In this document: one piece after another, positions 1 to 6,042 of the stretch
Layout: the number at the start of each line of letters is the position of its first letter
How positions within the stretch are numbered: position 1 is the first letter of the stretch
From: DATFMP01 sp035266845
Lineage (GTDB): Bacteria; SAR324; JACQKK01
Length of the DNA: 6,563 bases
Reading direction: 5' to 3'
Assembly: GCA_035266845.1 (NCBI GenBank)
Contig: DATFMP010000009.1
Location: forward strand, 1-6,563
Made by a program: the position numbers and the translations under genes
The notes under the pieces: generated by a model
What the model was told of the DNA's origin: nothing
What the model saw: the letters and a program-made list of their open reading frames with translations, nothing else
Database searches by the model: none

Positions 1-1329
1 GCACAGGCAGTCTTCGGCACGACGGACCCGCAGCATCCGGGCGTGCGCCCCCTGCTGGAGACGCGGAGCACGGTCTACGTGGGCGGGGAGGTGCGAGGAC
101 TCAAGGCGCCCCAGCACTTCGACTTCCACGAGCTGCGCCGCACGCCGGCCCAGCTCAGGGAGGAGTTCGCCCGGCGTGGGTGGAATCGCGTGGTGGGCTT
201 CCAGACCCGCAATCCCTTGCACCGCTCGCATAGAGAGCTGATGGTGCGCGCTGCGGAGCAGGTGGGGGCACGCCTGCTGCTGCACCCTGCCGTGGGCCCC
301 ACGCGGCCAGGAGATATCGACCCCTACGTGCGGGTGCGCTGCTATCGCGCCATTATGGGGAAGTTCCCGCCGGAGTCGGTGCTGCTGAGCGTTCTGAACC
401 TAGCCATGCGCATGGCTGGGCCGCGCGAAGCGCTCTGGCACGCGATCATACGCCGGAACCACGGCTGCACGCATTTCATCGTGGGACGGGACCATGCCGG
501 GCCGGGCTCTGACGCCACGGGCAAGCCATTCTACGGACCCTATGAGGCGCAGGACCTGATGGCGCACCACGAGGAGGAGGTGGGCATCCGCATGGTGGCC
601 TTCCAGGAGCTGGTGTATGTGAAGAACCGCGCGCAGTACCACCCGATCGATGAACTCGGTCCGGAGGACCAGGTCGAATCGATCTCCGGCACGGAGCTGC
701 GGCGCCGGCTGCGAGCGGGCGTGGAGGTTCCGGACTGGTTCTCGTATCCGGAGGTCATCGCCGAACTGCGCAAGTCGTTTCCGCCCCGGCACCGGCAAGG
801 ATTCACCCTGTTCTTCACGGGGCTCTCCGGAGCGGGCAAGTCCACGATCGCACGCATCCTGGCGGCCCGCTTCATGGAGCACGGTGAGCGGCCTGTGACC
901 CTGCTGGACGGCGACGTCGTTCGCAAGCAGCTTTCCAGCGAGTTGGGATTTTCGCGGGAGCACCGCGATTTGAACATCCTGCGCATTGGCTTTGTCGCCA
1001 ATGAGATCACCAAGAATGGCGGTATTGCCATCTGCGCGCCGATCGCTCCCTACGCGGCAACGCGACGGCAGGTACGCGAGCTGATCTCCGCCCAAGGGGG
1101 CTTCATCGAGGTGCACGTGGCAACGCCGCTGGAGGTGTGCGAGCAGCGCGACCGCAAGGGGCTTTACGCAAAGGCAAGGGCCGGCCTGATCCCCCACTTC
1201 ACCGGCATCAGCGACCCCTATGAGCCGCCCGGGCACCCCGAATTGCGGCTGGAGACCAGCGAACAGACACCTGAGGAAACCGCACAGGATGTGATCGCGT
1301 ACCTGGAGCGTGAAGGCTTTCTGGTGTGA
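1..1329 (+). CDS. Bifunctional sulfate adenylyltransferase / adenylylsulfate kinase (Sat-CysC fusion), 5' truncated by the window edge
   Basis: The protein activates sulfate: ATP plus sulfate gives APS, and the kinase domain phosphorylates APS to PAPS in the cytoplasm. The frame is open from base 1 (it begins AQAVFGTTDPQHPGV, typical interior ATP-sulfurylase sequence), so the GTG at 43 is not the start. There are 442 codons visible. Fusions of this family run to roughly 550-580 residues, so about 110-140 N-terminal residues are probably missing. The sulfurylase domain carries the nucleotide-binding motif QTRNPLHRSH (202-231) and GRDHAGPG (484-507). The kinase domain begins near 800, with the P-loop GLSGAGKST (820-846), then LLDGDVVRKQL, the CAPIAPY segment, and the C-terminal KGLYAKARAGLIPHFTG lid region. 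Both domains look intact. It ends in TGA, 130 bases before the aminotransferase on the same strand. The nearby sugar-nucleotide genes allow a role in glycan sulfation, but ordinary cysteine biosynthesis is equally possible. Confidence 0.95.
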   Translation, partial: AQAVFGTTDPQHPGVRPLLETRSTVYVGGEVRGLKAPQHFDFHELRRTPAQLREEFARRGWNRVVGFQTRNPLHRSHRELMVRAAEQVGARLLLHPAVGPTRPGDIDPYVRVRCYRAIMGKFPPESVLLSVLNLAMRMAGPREALWHAIIRRNHGCTHFIVGRDHAGPGSDATGKPFYGPYEAQDLMAHHEEEVGIRMVAFQELVYVKNRAQYHPIDELGPEDQVESISGTELRRRLRAGVEVPDWFSYPEVIAELRKSFPPRHRQGFTLFFTGLSGAGKSTIARILAARFMEHGERPVTLLDGDVVRKQLSSELGFSREHRDLNILRIGFVANEITKNGGIAICAPIAPYAATRRQVRELISAQGGFIEVHVATPLEVCEQRDRKGLYAKARAGLIPHFTGISDPYEPPGHPELRLETSEQTPEETAQDVIAYLEREGFLV

Positions 1330-1342
1330 GCTTCCTATTCGC

Positions 1343-1370
1343 AACGGGTGGTGACGAGCCAGCCACCGTT
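1343..1370 (+). terminator. Possible weak hairpin after sat-cysC
   Basis: AACGGGTGG (1343-1351) pairs with CCACCGTT (1363-1370), with one bulged G and an 11-base loop. It starts 14 bases after the sat-cysC stop codon. No T-run follows, so it is not a textbook intrinsic terminator. It could instead stabilise the 3' end of the message or slow polymerase before the next gene. Confidence 0.25.
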
Positions 1371-1375
1371 ACCTT

Positions 1376-1388
1376 CGCAGGCCCTGCG
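1376..1388. repeat. 13-base dyad symmetry upstream of the aminotransferase gene
   Basis: CGCAGG (1376-1381) and CCTGCG (1383-1388) are perfect inverted arms around a single C, 72 bases before the ATG at 1460. It could be an operator-like site or the stem of a small hairpin. The length is modest for GC-rich DNA and chance is possible. I see no convincing promoter in this spacer. Confidence 0.25.
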
Positions 1389-1459
1389 CGTGATACGGTG
1401 ATGCCGACCGCGATGCAAGCGGCCTGTGCAATGAGTTTCGATTCCACGAGCGACCCGTT

Positions 1460-2593
1460 ATGAGTGGCCTACCCTTCATTGACCTGCAAGCCCAGCGTCG
1501 ACGGCTTGGCAAGCGCATCGATCAAGCCATGGCCCGCGTGTTGGAGCATGGCCAGTTCATCATGGGCCCGGAAGTGCGCGAGTTTGAAGCGCGTCTGGCC
1601 GAGTTCTGCGGCGCAAAGCACGCGTTGTCCTGCGCGAGCGGCACGGACGCGTTGGTGCTGCCCCTGTTGGCCTGGGGCGTGGGACCCGGCGATGCGGTGC
1701 TCGTTCCGTCGTTCACCTTCGTGGCCACGGCGGAGGTCGTGGCCCTGGTCGGCGCGACGCCGGTGTTCGTGGATGTGCTGGCCGACACCTTCAACATGGA
1801 TGCGGAAAGCCTGGAATCGGCGATCGGCGAGGCGCAGCGGCGCGGGCTCAAGCCCCGCGCGGTGATTCCGGTGGATCTGTTCGGTCAGCCGGCAGACTAT
1901 GATCGAATCCTACCCATCGCACGGAAACACGGCCTTCAAGTGCTTTCCGACACCGCCCAAGGCTTTGGGGCGCGACTGAACGACACGAAGACCGGCTGCT
2001 TCGGCGACGCAACCGGCACCAGCTTCTTCCCGGCCAAGCCGCTCGGCTGCTACGGGGATGGCGGGGCCGTCTTCACCGACGATGACGGCATGCTGGACGT
2101 GCTGCAGTCCCTGCGGGTACACGGCGGGGGCAAGGACAAGTACGACAACGTGCGCATCGGCCTCAACGGGCGGCTGGATACGCTGCAAGCGGCGATTCTG
2201 CTGGAAAAGCTGTCCATTTTCGAGGACGAACTGGTTGCGCGCCAGCGCATCGCGGATCGCTACAATGCCGCGCTGGAGGACATTGCTACCGTGCCGCGCG
2301 TGATGCCCGGAGCCACATCGTCCTGGGCGCAGTACACGATCCGCCTGGCCAACCGCGACGGTGTGGCAGCTCACCTCAAGAGCCAGGGCATCCCTACGGC
2401 CATCTACTATCCGATCCCCCTGCACAAGCAGACCGGCTACGCGCACTACCCCGCCGCACCGGGTGGCCTGCCTGTCTCGGAGCAACTGGCGGCCGAGGTG
2501 TTGAGCCTGCCCATGCACCCATACCTGGAACCCGATGTGCAGGACCGCATCGTCGCCGCCGTGCGGGAGGCCCACGCCCAGGTCGGGGGCTAG
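1460..2593 (+). CDS. wbpE: DegT/DnrJ/EryC1/StrS sugar aminotransferase, WbpE-like
   Basis: This is a 377-residue fold-type I PLP enzyme that transfers an amino group to a keto sugar nucleotide. Length and sequence closely follow WbpE, which aminates the 3-keto-UDP-GlcNAcA intermediate in UDP-2,3-diacetamido-uronic acid synthesis. Matching landmarks are FIDLQAQRRRL (6-16), HGQFIMGPEV (30-39), ASGTDAL (59-65), SFTFVATAE (84-92), SDTAQGFGA (163-171; Asp164 and Gln167 should contact PLP), SFFPAKPLGCYGDGGA (188-203; Lys193 is the predicted Schiff-base lysine), LNGRLDTLQAAIL (235-247) and YYPIPLHKQ (316-324). The ATG at 1460 gives the family N-terminus; only a weak CACGAG lies upstream (1445-1450). 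The partner genes of that pathway (wbpA, wbpB, wbpD) are not in the window, so the exact substrate is inferred. A related 3-amino or 4-amino sugar aminotransferase remains possible. Confidence 0.9.
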   Translation: MSGLPFIDLQAQRRRLGKRIDQAMARVLEHGQFIMGPEVREFEARLAEFCGAKHALSCASGTDALVLPLLAWGVGPGDAVLVPSFTFVATAEVVALVGATPVFVDVLADTFNMDAESLESAIGEAQRRGLKPRAVIPVDLFGQPADYDRILPIARKHGLQVLSDTAQGFGARLNDTKTGCFGDATGTSFFPAKPLGCYGDGGAVFTDDDGMLDVLQSLRVHGGGKDKYDNVRIGLNGRLDTLQAAILLEKLSIFEDELVARQRIADRYNAALEDIATVPRVMPGATSSWAQYTIRLANRDGVAAHLKSQGIPTAIYYPIPLHKQTGYAHYPAAPGGLPVSEQLAAEVLSLPMHPYLEPDVQDRIVAAVREAHAQVGG

Positions 2594-2618
2594 GTTCTGT
2601 TTTGAAAAGCGTTCGGCC

Positions 2619-2664
2619 ATGGGGGCGTTGCCCCCATACCCCCACCAGGGGGCGAGGCTCCCTG
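2619..2664. terminator. Tandem GC-rich hairpins between convergent genes, probable bidirectional terminator
   Basis: Two adjacent stem-loops begin 26 bases after the aminotransferase stop. The first is perfect: ATGGGGGC (2619-2626), loop GTT, GCCCCCAT (2630-2637). The second is CAGGGGGC (2646-2653), loop GAG, GCTCCCTG (2657-2664), with one G-T pair. CCCCC (2639-2643) can also pair with GGGGG (2648-2652), so alternative folds exist. Downstream on the plus strand is the T-rich TTATTTT; on the minus strand a CTTTTC lies beyond the first hairpin. The position between converging genes supports termination in both directions, although neither T-run directly abuts a stem. Confidence 0.55.
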
Positions 2665-2692
2665 TACCTTATTTTCGGGTGGAACCGCGCCG

Positions 2693-2706
2693 ACCTTGGT
2701 CAAGGT
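2693..2706. repeat. 14-base dyad in the convergent intergenic region
   Basis: ACCTTG (2693-2698) and CAAGGT (2701-2706) are perfect inverted arms separated by GT. It sits between the tandem hairpins and the REP-like element. Its function is unknown; it may be part of the same repeat cluster. Confidence 0.35.
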
Positions 2707-2713
2707 GCGTATT

Positions 2714-2739
2714 GTAGGAGTGGGGGCCCTCGGCCCCCG
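2714..2739 (+). repeat. REP-like element with GTAG head
   Basis: The element has GTAG (2714-2717), then GGAG (2717-2720), then a perfect 7-base stem GGGGGCC (2722-2728) and GGCCCCC (2732-2738) with loop CTC. A GTAG or GGAG tetranucleotide at the foot of a short GC-rich imperfect palindrome is the layout described for bacterial REP sequences associated with RAYT transposases. Only one copy is clear in this window, so repetition in the genome is inferred from form alone. Confidence 0.5.
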
Positions 2740-2755
2740 CGTTGGAATTCTTGTG

Positions 2756-2783
2756 GCTCTAAGCGGCCCAACCGCCTAAGAGC
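2756..2783. repeat. Imperfect inverted repeat just downstream of the glycosyltransferase gene
   Basis: GCTCT (2756-2760) pairs with AGAGC (2779-2783), and GCGG (2763-2766) with CCGC (2772-2775), separated by a small internal loop and closed by a CCCAA loop. It lies 17 bases past the stop codon of the minus-strand glycosyltransferase. It could contribute to 3' end formation of that transcript. No T-run is attached. Confidence 0.3.
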
Positions 2784-2800
2784 AACCTCCCAAACAGAGC

Positions 2801-3955
2801 CTAGGGCACCCGCTGGACAGACTCAGTCACCGGTAGCACCTCCCGATAGACCTCCAGCGTGGCGGCGATGACCTGTGCATCGCTGAAGCCGGCCAGCACC
2901 CGCTCGCGCGCGGCCTCGCCCAGCCGGGCCCGCAGCGCTGGATCCGCGATCAGCCGTCGTAGCGCTTCGACCAGTGCGGGCACGTCGCGGGGCGGCACCA
3001 GCAGCCCCGTCTCGCCGTCGCGCACGATCTCGTGGCAGCCCGGCCAGTCGGTAGTCACGCTGGGCCGGCTGCACGCCCCAGCCTCCAGCAGCACCTTGGG
3101 CAACCCCTCTCCGTAGTAAGTGGGCAGACAAAATACGTGACAAGCCGCCAACACGGTGGGCATGTCATCCCTCCGCCCCCACCACTCGACGGCGCCCTCA
3201 GCGGCCCATTGCTGGAGTTGCGTAAGCGGCACCGCCCCTGGATTGCCCAGGTCCGGCTCGCCAACCAGGGCGAAACGCGCTTGCACGCCTTCGGCGCGCA
3301 GCCGCTGGGCGGCCAACACAAACTCTCCCACGCCCTTGTGCCACAACAGCCGGGACGCCAGCACGACCAGCGGCGTACCGGAGGGTTCCGGCGCGGGACG
3401 GAAGCGCTCCGGGTCCACGCCGGAGCCCAGGATCAGCACGGTTTGCTCGGACCGCGCCACTCCGCGCCGCAACAGCGCGTCGCGGTCCTCCGGGTTCTGA
3501 AAGATGACGCGCGCGTGACGATGCCTGAATACAAGGCCGTAGCCGGCGGCCACCGCGCGCCGCAACAGGCGGGCCTTCAGGTCTCGGCGCGAGAAGAGCA
3601 GTCCCAGGCCGGCGACCGTGCTCACGGTAGCAGGCACCCGCAGTAGGCGCGCCACGAGTCCCCCGTAGAGGATCGGCTTGGCCGTGATGTGGTGTGCCAG
3701 GTCGGGCCGCAAGCGGCGGTAGAGCCGCCACAGATCCCACAGCGCGACGAGTTCGCGCCACGGCCCGCCCAGTCCCCGGACAATGCGCACTGGCTCCCAG
3801 CCGAAGCCCTCCGCGACGATCTGCCGGTCGCCTGGGCCGGACGGTGTGGCGACGTGCACCTGCCAGCCCTCGGCCACGGCGGCGCGGGCCAGAGATAGCC
3901 GATGTGAGAGAAAATAGTCTGAGTCGTTGACGACGTAGAGCAGGCGACGAGTCAT
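2801..3955 (-). CDS. Glycosyltransferase family 4 (GT-B fold), CapM/PglA-like
   Basis: This is a 384-residue retaining glycosyltransferase that would add a sugar from a nucleotide donor to a lipid-linked or growing glycan at the cytoplasmic face of the inner membrane. The N-terminus RRLLYVVNDSDYFLSHRL (3-20) is the usual first strand and acceptor loop of this subgroup. HHITAKPILYGGLVAR (88-103) and TVAGLGLLFS (113-122) follow. The C-terminal donor domain has LGSGVDPERF (176-185), ASRLLWHKGV (200-209), and the EX7E motif with Glu283 and Glu291 in GEGLPKVLLEAG, then GLLVPPRD (317-324). No signal peptide or membrane span is evident. The start at 3955 fits the family; an in-frame ATG at 4078 would add 41 low-quality residues overlapping manC. 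No Shine-Dalgarno precedes 3955. The gene lies 82 bases after manC on the same strand, so co-transcription is likely. Donor and acceptor cannot be assigned. Confidence 0.92.
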   Translation of the reverse strand: MTRRLLYVVNDSDYFLSHRLSLARAAVAEGWQVHVATPSGPGDRQIVAEGFGWEPVRIVRGLGGPWRELVALWDLWRLYRRLRPDLAHHITAKPILYGGLVARLLRVPATVSTVAGLGLLFSRRDLKARLLRRAVAAGYGLVFRHRHARVIFQNPEDRDALLRRGVARSEQTVLILGSGVDPERFRPAPEPSGTPLVVLASRLLWHKGVGEFVLAAQRLRAEGVQARFALVGEPDLGNPGAVPLTQLQQWAAEGAVEWWGRRDDMPTVLAACHVFCLPTYYGEGLPKVLLEAGACSRPSVTTDWPGCHEIVRDGETGLLVPPRDVPALVEALRRLIADPALRARLGEAARERVLAGFSDAQVIAATLEVYREVLPVTESVQRVP

Positions 3956-4037
3956 GACCGGCAAGCGGATGGGCTGGGCGGGCGACCGGACGGTGGAGCG
4001 ATCCGAAGCGGGCAGCGGCAGGAACGACCGTCGGCAG

Positions 4038-5468
4038 TCAGGCGCGCCCGTAGACGTCCTCAAAGCGAACGATGTCATCCTCGCCCAGGTAGCCGCCCTG
4101 TTGCACCTCGATGATGCGCAACGGCTCCTCGCCGACGTTCTCGATGCGATGCTTGGCGCCCTGAGGCACGTAGAAGTAGTCGTTGGCGCCGTACTCGCCC
4201 ACCTCTTCGCGACAGGTCAGGCGGGCCCGCCCCTGCACGACCACCCAATGCTCCGCCCGATGATTGTGCATCTGCAGTGAGAGTTTCTGATGGGGTTGTA
4301 CCTCGATCAGCTTCACCTTGAAGCCCGGCCCCTCCTGCAGGATGGCATAGGAGCCCCAGGGGCGCACGGTCTCCGTTACGCAGTCCGCCTCGGGCCGGCC
4401 GCGTTCCTTCAGATGCTCGACGAGTTGTTTGACGTCCTGCACGTGGGACATGTCGCACACCAGTACCGCGTCGTCCGTGTCGATCACCACAAGCCCCTCC
4501 ACCCCCACGGTGGTGATGAGCCGCTTGCCGGCCCGCACGTACGTGTTCTGCGTTTCCAGCGTGATAGCATTGCCGGAAACGGCATTTCCGCGCGCATCCT
4601 TCGGCGCCTGGAAGTACATCTCGTCCCAGGTTCCCAAGTCGCTCCAGCCCAGATCGGCGGGCACCAAGCGCAGCCGGTCCGTCTTCTCCAGCAGCAGATA
4701 GTCGATGGACTGCCGGGAAAGTCGCGCGTAGATACGCTCTATCAGCTCCGCGCTTGTCCAGTCGTTGTCTTTCAGGTATCGCGCGTGTTCGCGGAAGTGC
4801 CCCATCATGGTCGGCGCGTGGTGCTCAAACTCCTCCAGTAGGGTGCGCACGTTGAATACGAAGATACCCGGATTCCAGAGATAGCTCTCCTCGGCCACGA
4901 GCCGTTCGGCGGTCACGCGATCGGGCTTCTCGATAAACTGCTCCGCCTGGAAGACCCCCTTGTCCACTTCCCGGCCCAGCTTGATATAACCCAACATGGT
5001 TGAGGGCCGGTTGGCCGGCACTCCCACGGCAGCCAAGCCGCCATCGCGCACGGTGTCATAAGCCTTCTCCAAGGCTTGATCGAAGGCCTTCTCGTTCCGA
5101 ATCATCTGGTCCGACCACATCACCACTAGGGTAGCGTCCGCTTGCCGGTGCGCCACGCGCAGGGCGCCCCACAACACCGCGGGCGCGCTGTCGCGTCCAA
5201 TAGGCTCGCCCAGCACATTGTGTTCCGAAAAGCCCGGGGCCAACTCCTGGAGTTGGGCGTGCACCGCGGCTTCATAGGCGCGGCTGGTGACGGTGATGAT
5301 GTGCTCGGGTTCGATCAAGCGGGCCAGGCGCTGGAAAGCGGATTGCAGCAACGACTGCTTGCCATTGCCCAGGGGCAACAGTTGCTTGGGATAGGCGCTC
5401 CGGCTCAGCGGCCACAACCGGGTACCCGCCCCGCCGGCCAGGATCAGTCCGTACATGTTACGTCGCAT
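4038..5468 (-). CDS. manC: Bifunctional mannose-1-phosphate guanylyltransferase / mannose-6-phosphate isomerase (type II)
   Basis: The enzyme makes GDP-mannose: mannose-1-phosphate plus GTP gives GDP-mannose and pyrophosphate, and the C-terminal cupin domain interconverts fructose-6-phosphate and mannose-6-phosphate. It has 476 residues, the normal family length. The N-terminal nucleotidyltransferase shows LILAGGAGTRLWPLSR (8-23), PKQLLPL (27-33), GEPIGRDSAPA (87-97), FIEKPD (178-183), WNPGIFVF (198-205) and GWSDLGTWDE (274-283). The isomerase part begins near RPWGSY (369-374) and has the metal-binding QMHNHRAEHWVVVQG (399-413). A WSDQ tetrad (118-121) replaces the more usual ADH found after the LVV strand. 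The first ATG is at 5468; a second at 5456 gives MYGLILAGG and matches many homologues equally well. Neither has a Shine-Dalgarno. It is divergent from the GDP-fucose synthase, which uses a product derived from GDP-mannose, and is probably the first gene of a two-gene unit with the glycosyltransferase. Confidence 0.96.
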   Translation of the reverse strand: MRRNMYGLILAGGAGTRLWPLSRSAYPKQLLPLGNGKQSLLQSAFQRLARLIEPEHIITVTSRAYEAAVHAQLQELAPGFSEHNVLGEPIGRDSAPAVLWGALRVAHRQADATLVVMWSDQMIRNEKAFDQALEKAYDTVRDGGLAAVGVPANRPSTMLGYIKLGREVDKGVFQAEQFIEKPDRVTAERLVAEESYLWNPGIFVFNVRTLLEEFEHHAPTMMGHFREHARYLKDNDWTSAELIERIYARLSRQSIDYLLLEKTDRLRLVPADLGWSDLGTWDEMYFQAPKDARGNAVSGNAITLETQNTYVRAGKRLITTVGVEGLVVIDTDDAVLVCDMSHVQDVKQLVEHLKERGRPEADCVTETVRPWGSYAILQEGPGFKVKLIEVQPHQKLSLQMHNHRAEHWVVVQGRARLTCREEVGEYGANDYFYVPQGAKHRIENVGEEPLRIIEVQQGGYLGEDDIVRFEDVYGRA

Positions 5469-5948
5469 ACGTCATCAGATAGAGATTCGTCGGCAATTGC
5501 AGCACTGGCGAGCACGCCCTCCATCCGGCAATTCCGATTGTCCAGGGCCAAGCCGATTGTCGGAAGCGGCGCTGCCATCTGGAGCCCCACGATACCGGCA
5601 CACTCGCGGCGTTCCTGCTTCGTGTGGCATGTGACTCCTCCGCTTCGTTGCCCTCGCAATGCTCGTTTGGATCAGTATCAATCAGAAAGGCGTGACCCAT
5701 CACCCAAAGTCTCGGGTGTGTTAACTGGGCGCGCCCATTTTCAGCCCTTGCGGTGGGTTTGGTGAATTGCTCCCGCAGCCCGGACAGCGGCTACAGATTA
5801 GCCCCAAATGCCTGCGTGCACAATGCCAACGCCGTGCTCGTGGCCAGCGGACCGCCCCCAAGACGACCGCAAGCGCGCCCACAATTGCCGATAAGCTAGC
5901 CTCGTCTGGCCCCAGTACAGCACGGTCGCGGTCAGCCGGCGCAGCGGG

Positions 5949-5978
5949 TTGCCCCGCACGATCGGGAAGTGTGATAAT
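5949..5978 (+). promoter_or_regulatory. Candidate sigma-70 promoter for the GDP-fucose synthase gene
   Basis: TTGCCC (5949-5954) resembles a -35 box and GATAAT (5973-5978) a -10 box, with an 18-base spacer. The -10 lies in the most A/T-rich patch of the intergenic region and about 65 bases before the ATG at 6043. Matches are 4 of 6 and 5 of 6 to consensus, so this is plausible but unproven. Confidence 0.35.
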
Positions 5979-6008
5979 AACAACTTATGCGAGGTCAGGC
6001 TCGAATAG

Positions 6009-6032
6009 AGGAGGTGCCCATTCGACTGGGCA
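6009..6032 (+). promoter_or_regulatory. Full Shine-Dalgarno followed by a small hairpin, upstream of the GDP-fucose synthase start
   Basis: AGGAGGTG (6009-6016) is a complete complement to the 3' end of 16S rRNA. It lies 26 bases before the ATG at 6043, too far for normal use, and no standard start codon sits at the usual spacing. TGCCCA (6015-6020) and TGGGCA (6027-6032) form a 6-base stem with a 6-base loop. Folding that stem removes 18 bases and leaves AGGAGG (6009-6014) about 10 bases from the ATG. This supports 6043 as the start, by inference only. Confidence 0.4.
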
Positions 6033-6042
6033 ATCCACTGCA

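Larger units (their letters stand above)
5469..6042. other. Divergent intergenic region, about 570 bases, no convincing complete gene
   Basis: The stretch separates manC (minus) from the fucose synthase (plus) and should hold both promoters. Several short open frames cross it, but none has a recognisable protein family and a good start. Visible structure: a 9-base direct repeat CCGATTGTC (5534-5542 and 5553-5561); CACCC/GGGTG arms (5701-5705 and 5714-5718); a perfect 12-base palindrome TGGGCGCGCCCA (5726-5737) followed by TTTT; GGCTA/TAGCC arms (5789-5793 and 5799-5803); and an A/T-rich patch at 5971-5988. The minus-strand frame through 5900-5968 has G or C at every third position, as a real gene here would, and may be a gene remnant. 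I could not pick out a credible manC promoter. Confidence 0.6.

Noticed and set aside
400..1344. 314-residue minus-strand open frame opposite sat-cysC
   Set aside because: It is the antisense shadow of a strongly conserved Sat-CysC reading frame; long antisense frames are expected in GC-rich coding DNA.
3956..4078. 41-residue N-terminal extension of the glycosyltransferase from an ATG at 4078
   Set aside because: It would overlap the manC 3' end by 41 bases, resembles no family N-terminus, and the ATG at 3955 starts exactly at the expected first beta strand.
5534..5561. CCGATTGTC direct repeat as a regulator-binding or CRISPR-like repeat
   Set aside because: Only two 9-base copies 19 bases apart with no further units; chance is sufficient.
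5444..5659. 71-residue minus-strand frame overlapping the manC start
   Set aside because: TTG start without a binding site, only partial codon bias, and no recognisable domain. The sequence looks mildly protein-like but cannot be supported.
5458..5703. 81-residue minus-strand frame ending TAA one base before the second manC ATG, suggesting translational coupling
   Set aside because: Third-position G/C is not raised, the GTG start has no good binding site, and the protein resembles nothing I know. The TAA-C-ATG junction is probably chance.
5469..6042. JUMPstart/ops element or sigma-54 promoter for the polysaccharide genes
   Set aside because: I found neither GGCGGTAGC nor a TGGCAC-N5-TTGCA pattern on either strand in the intergenic region.
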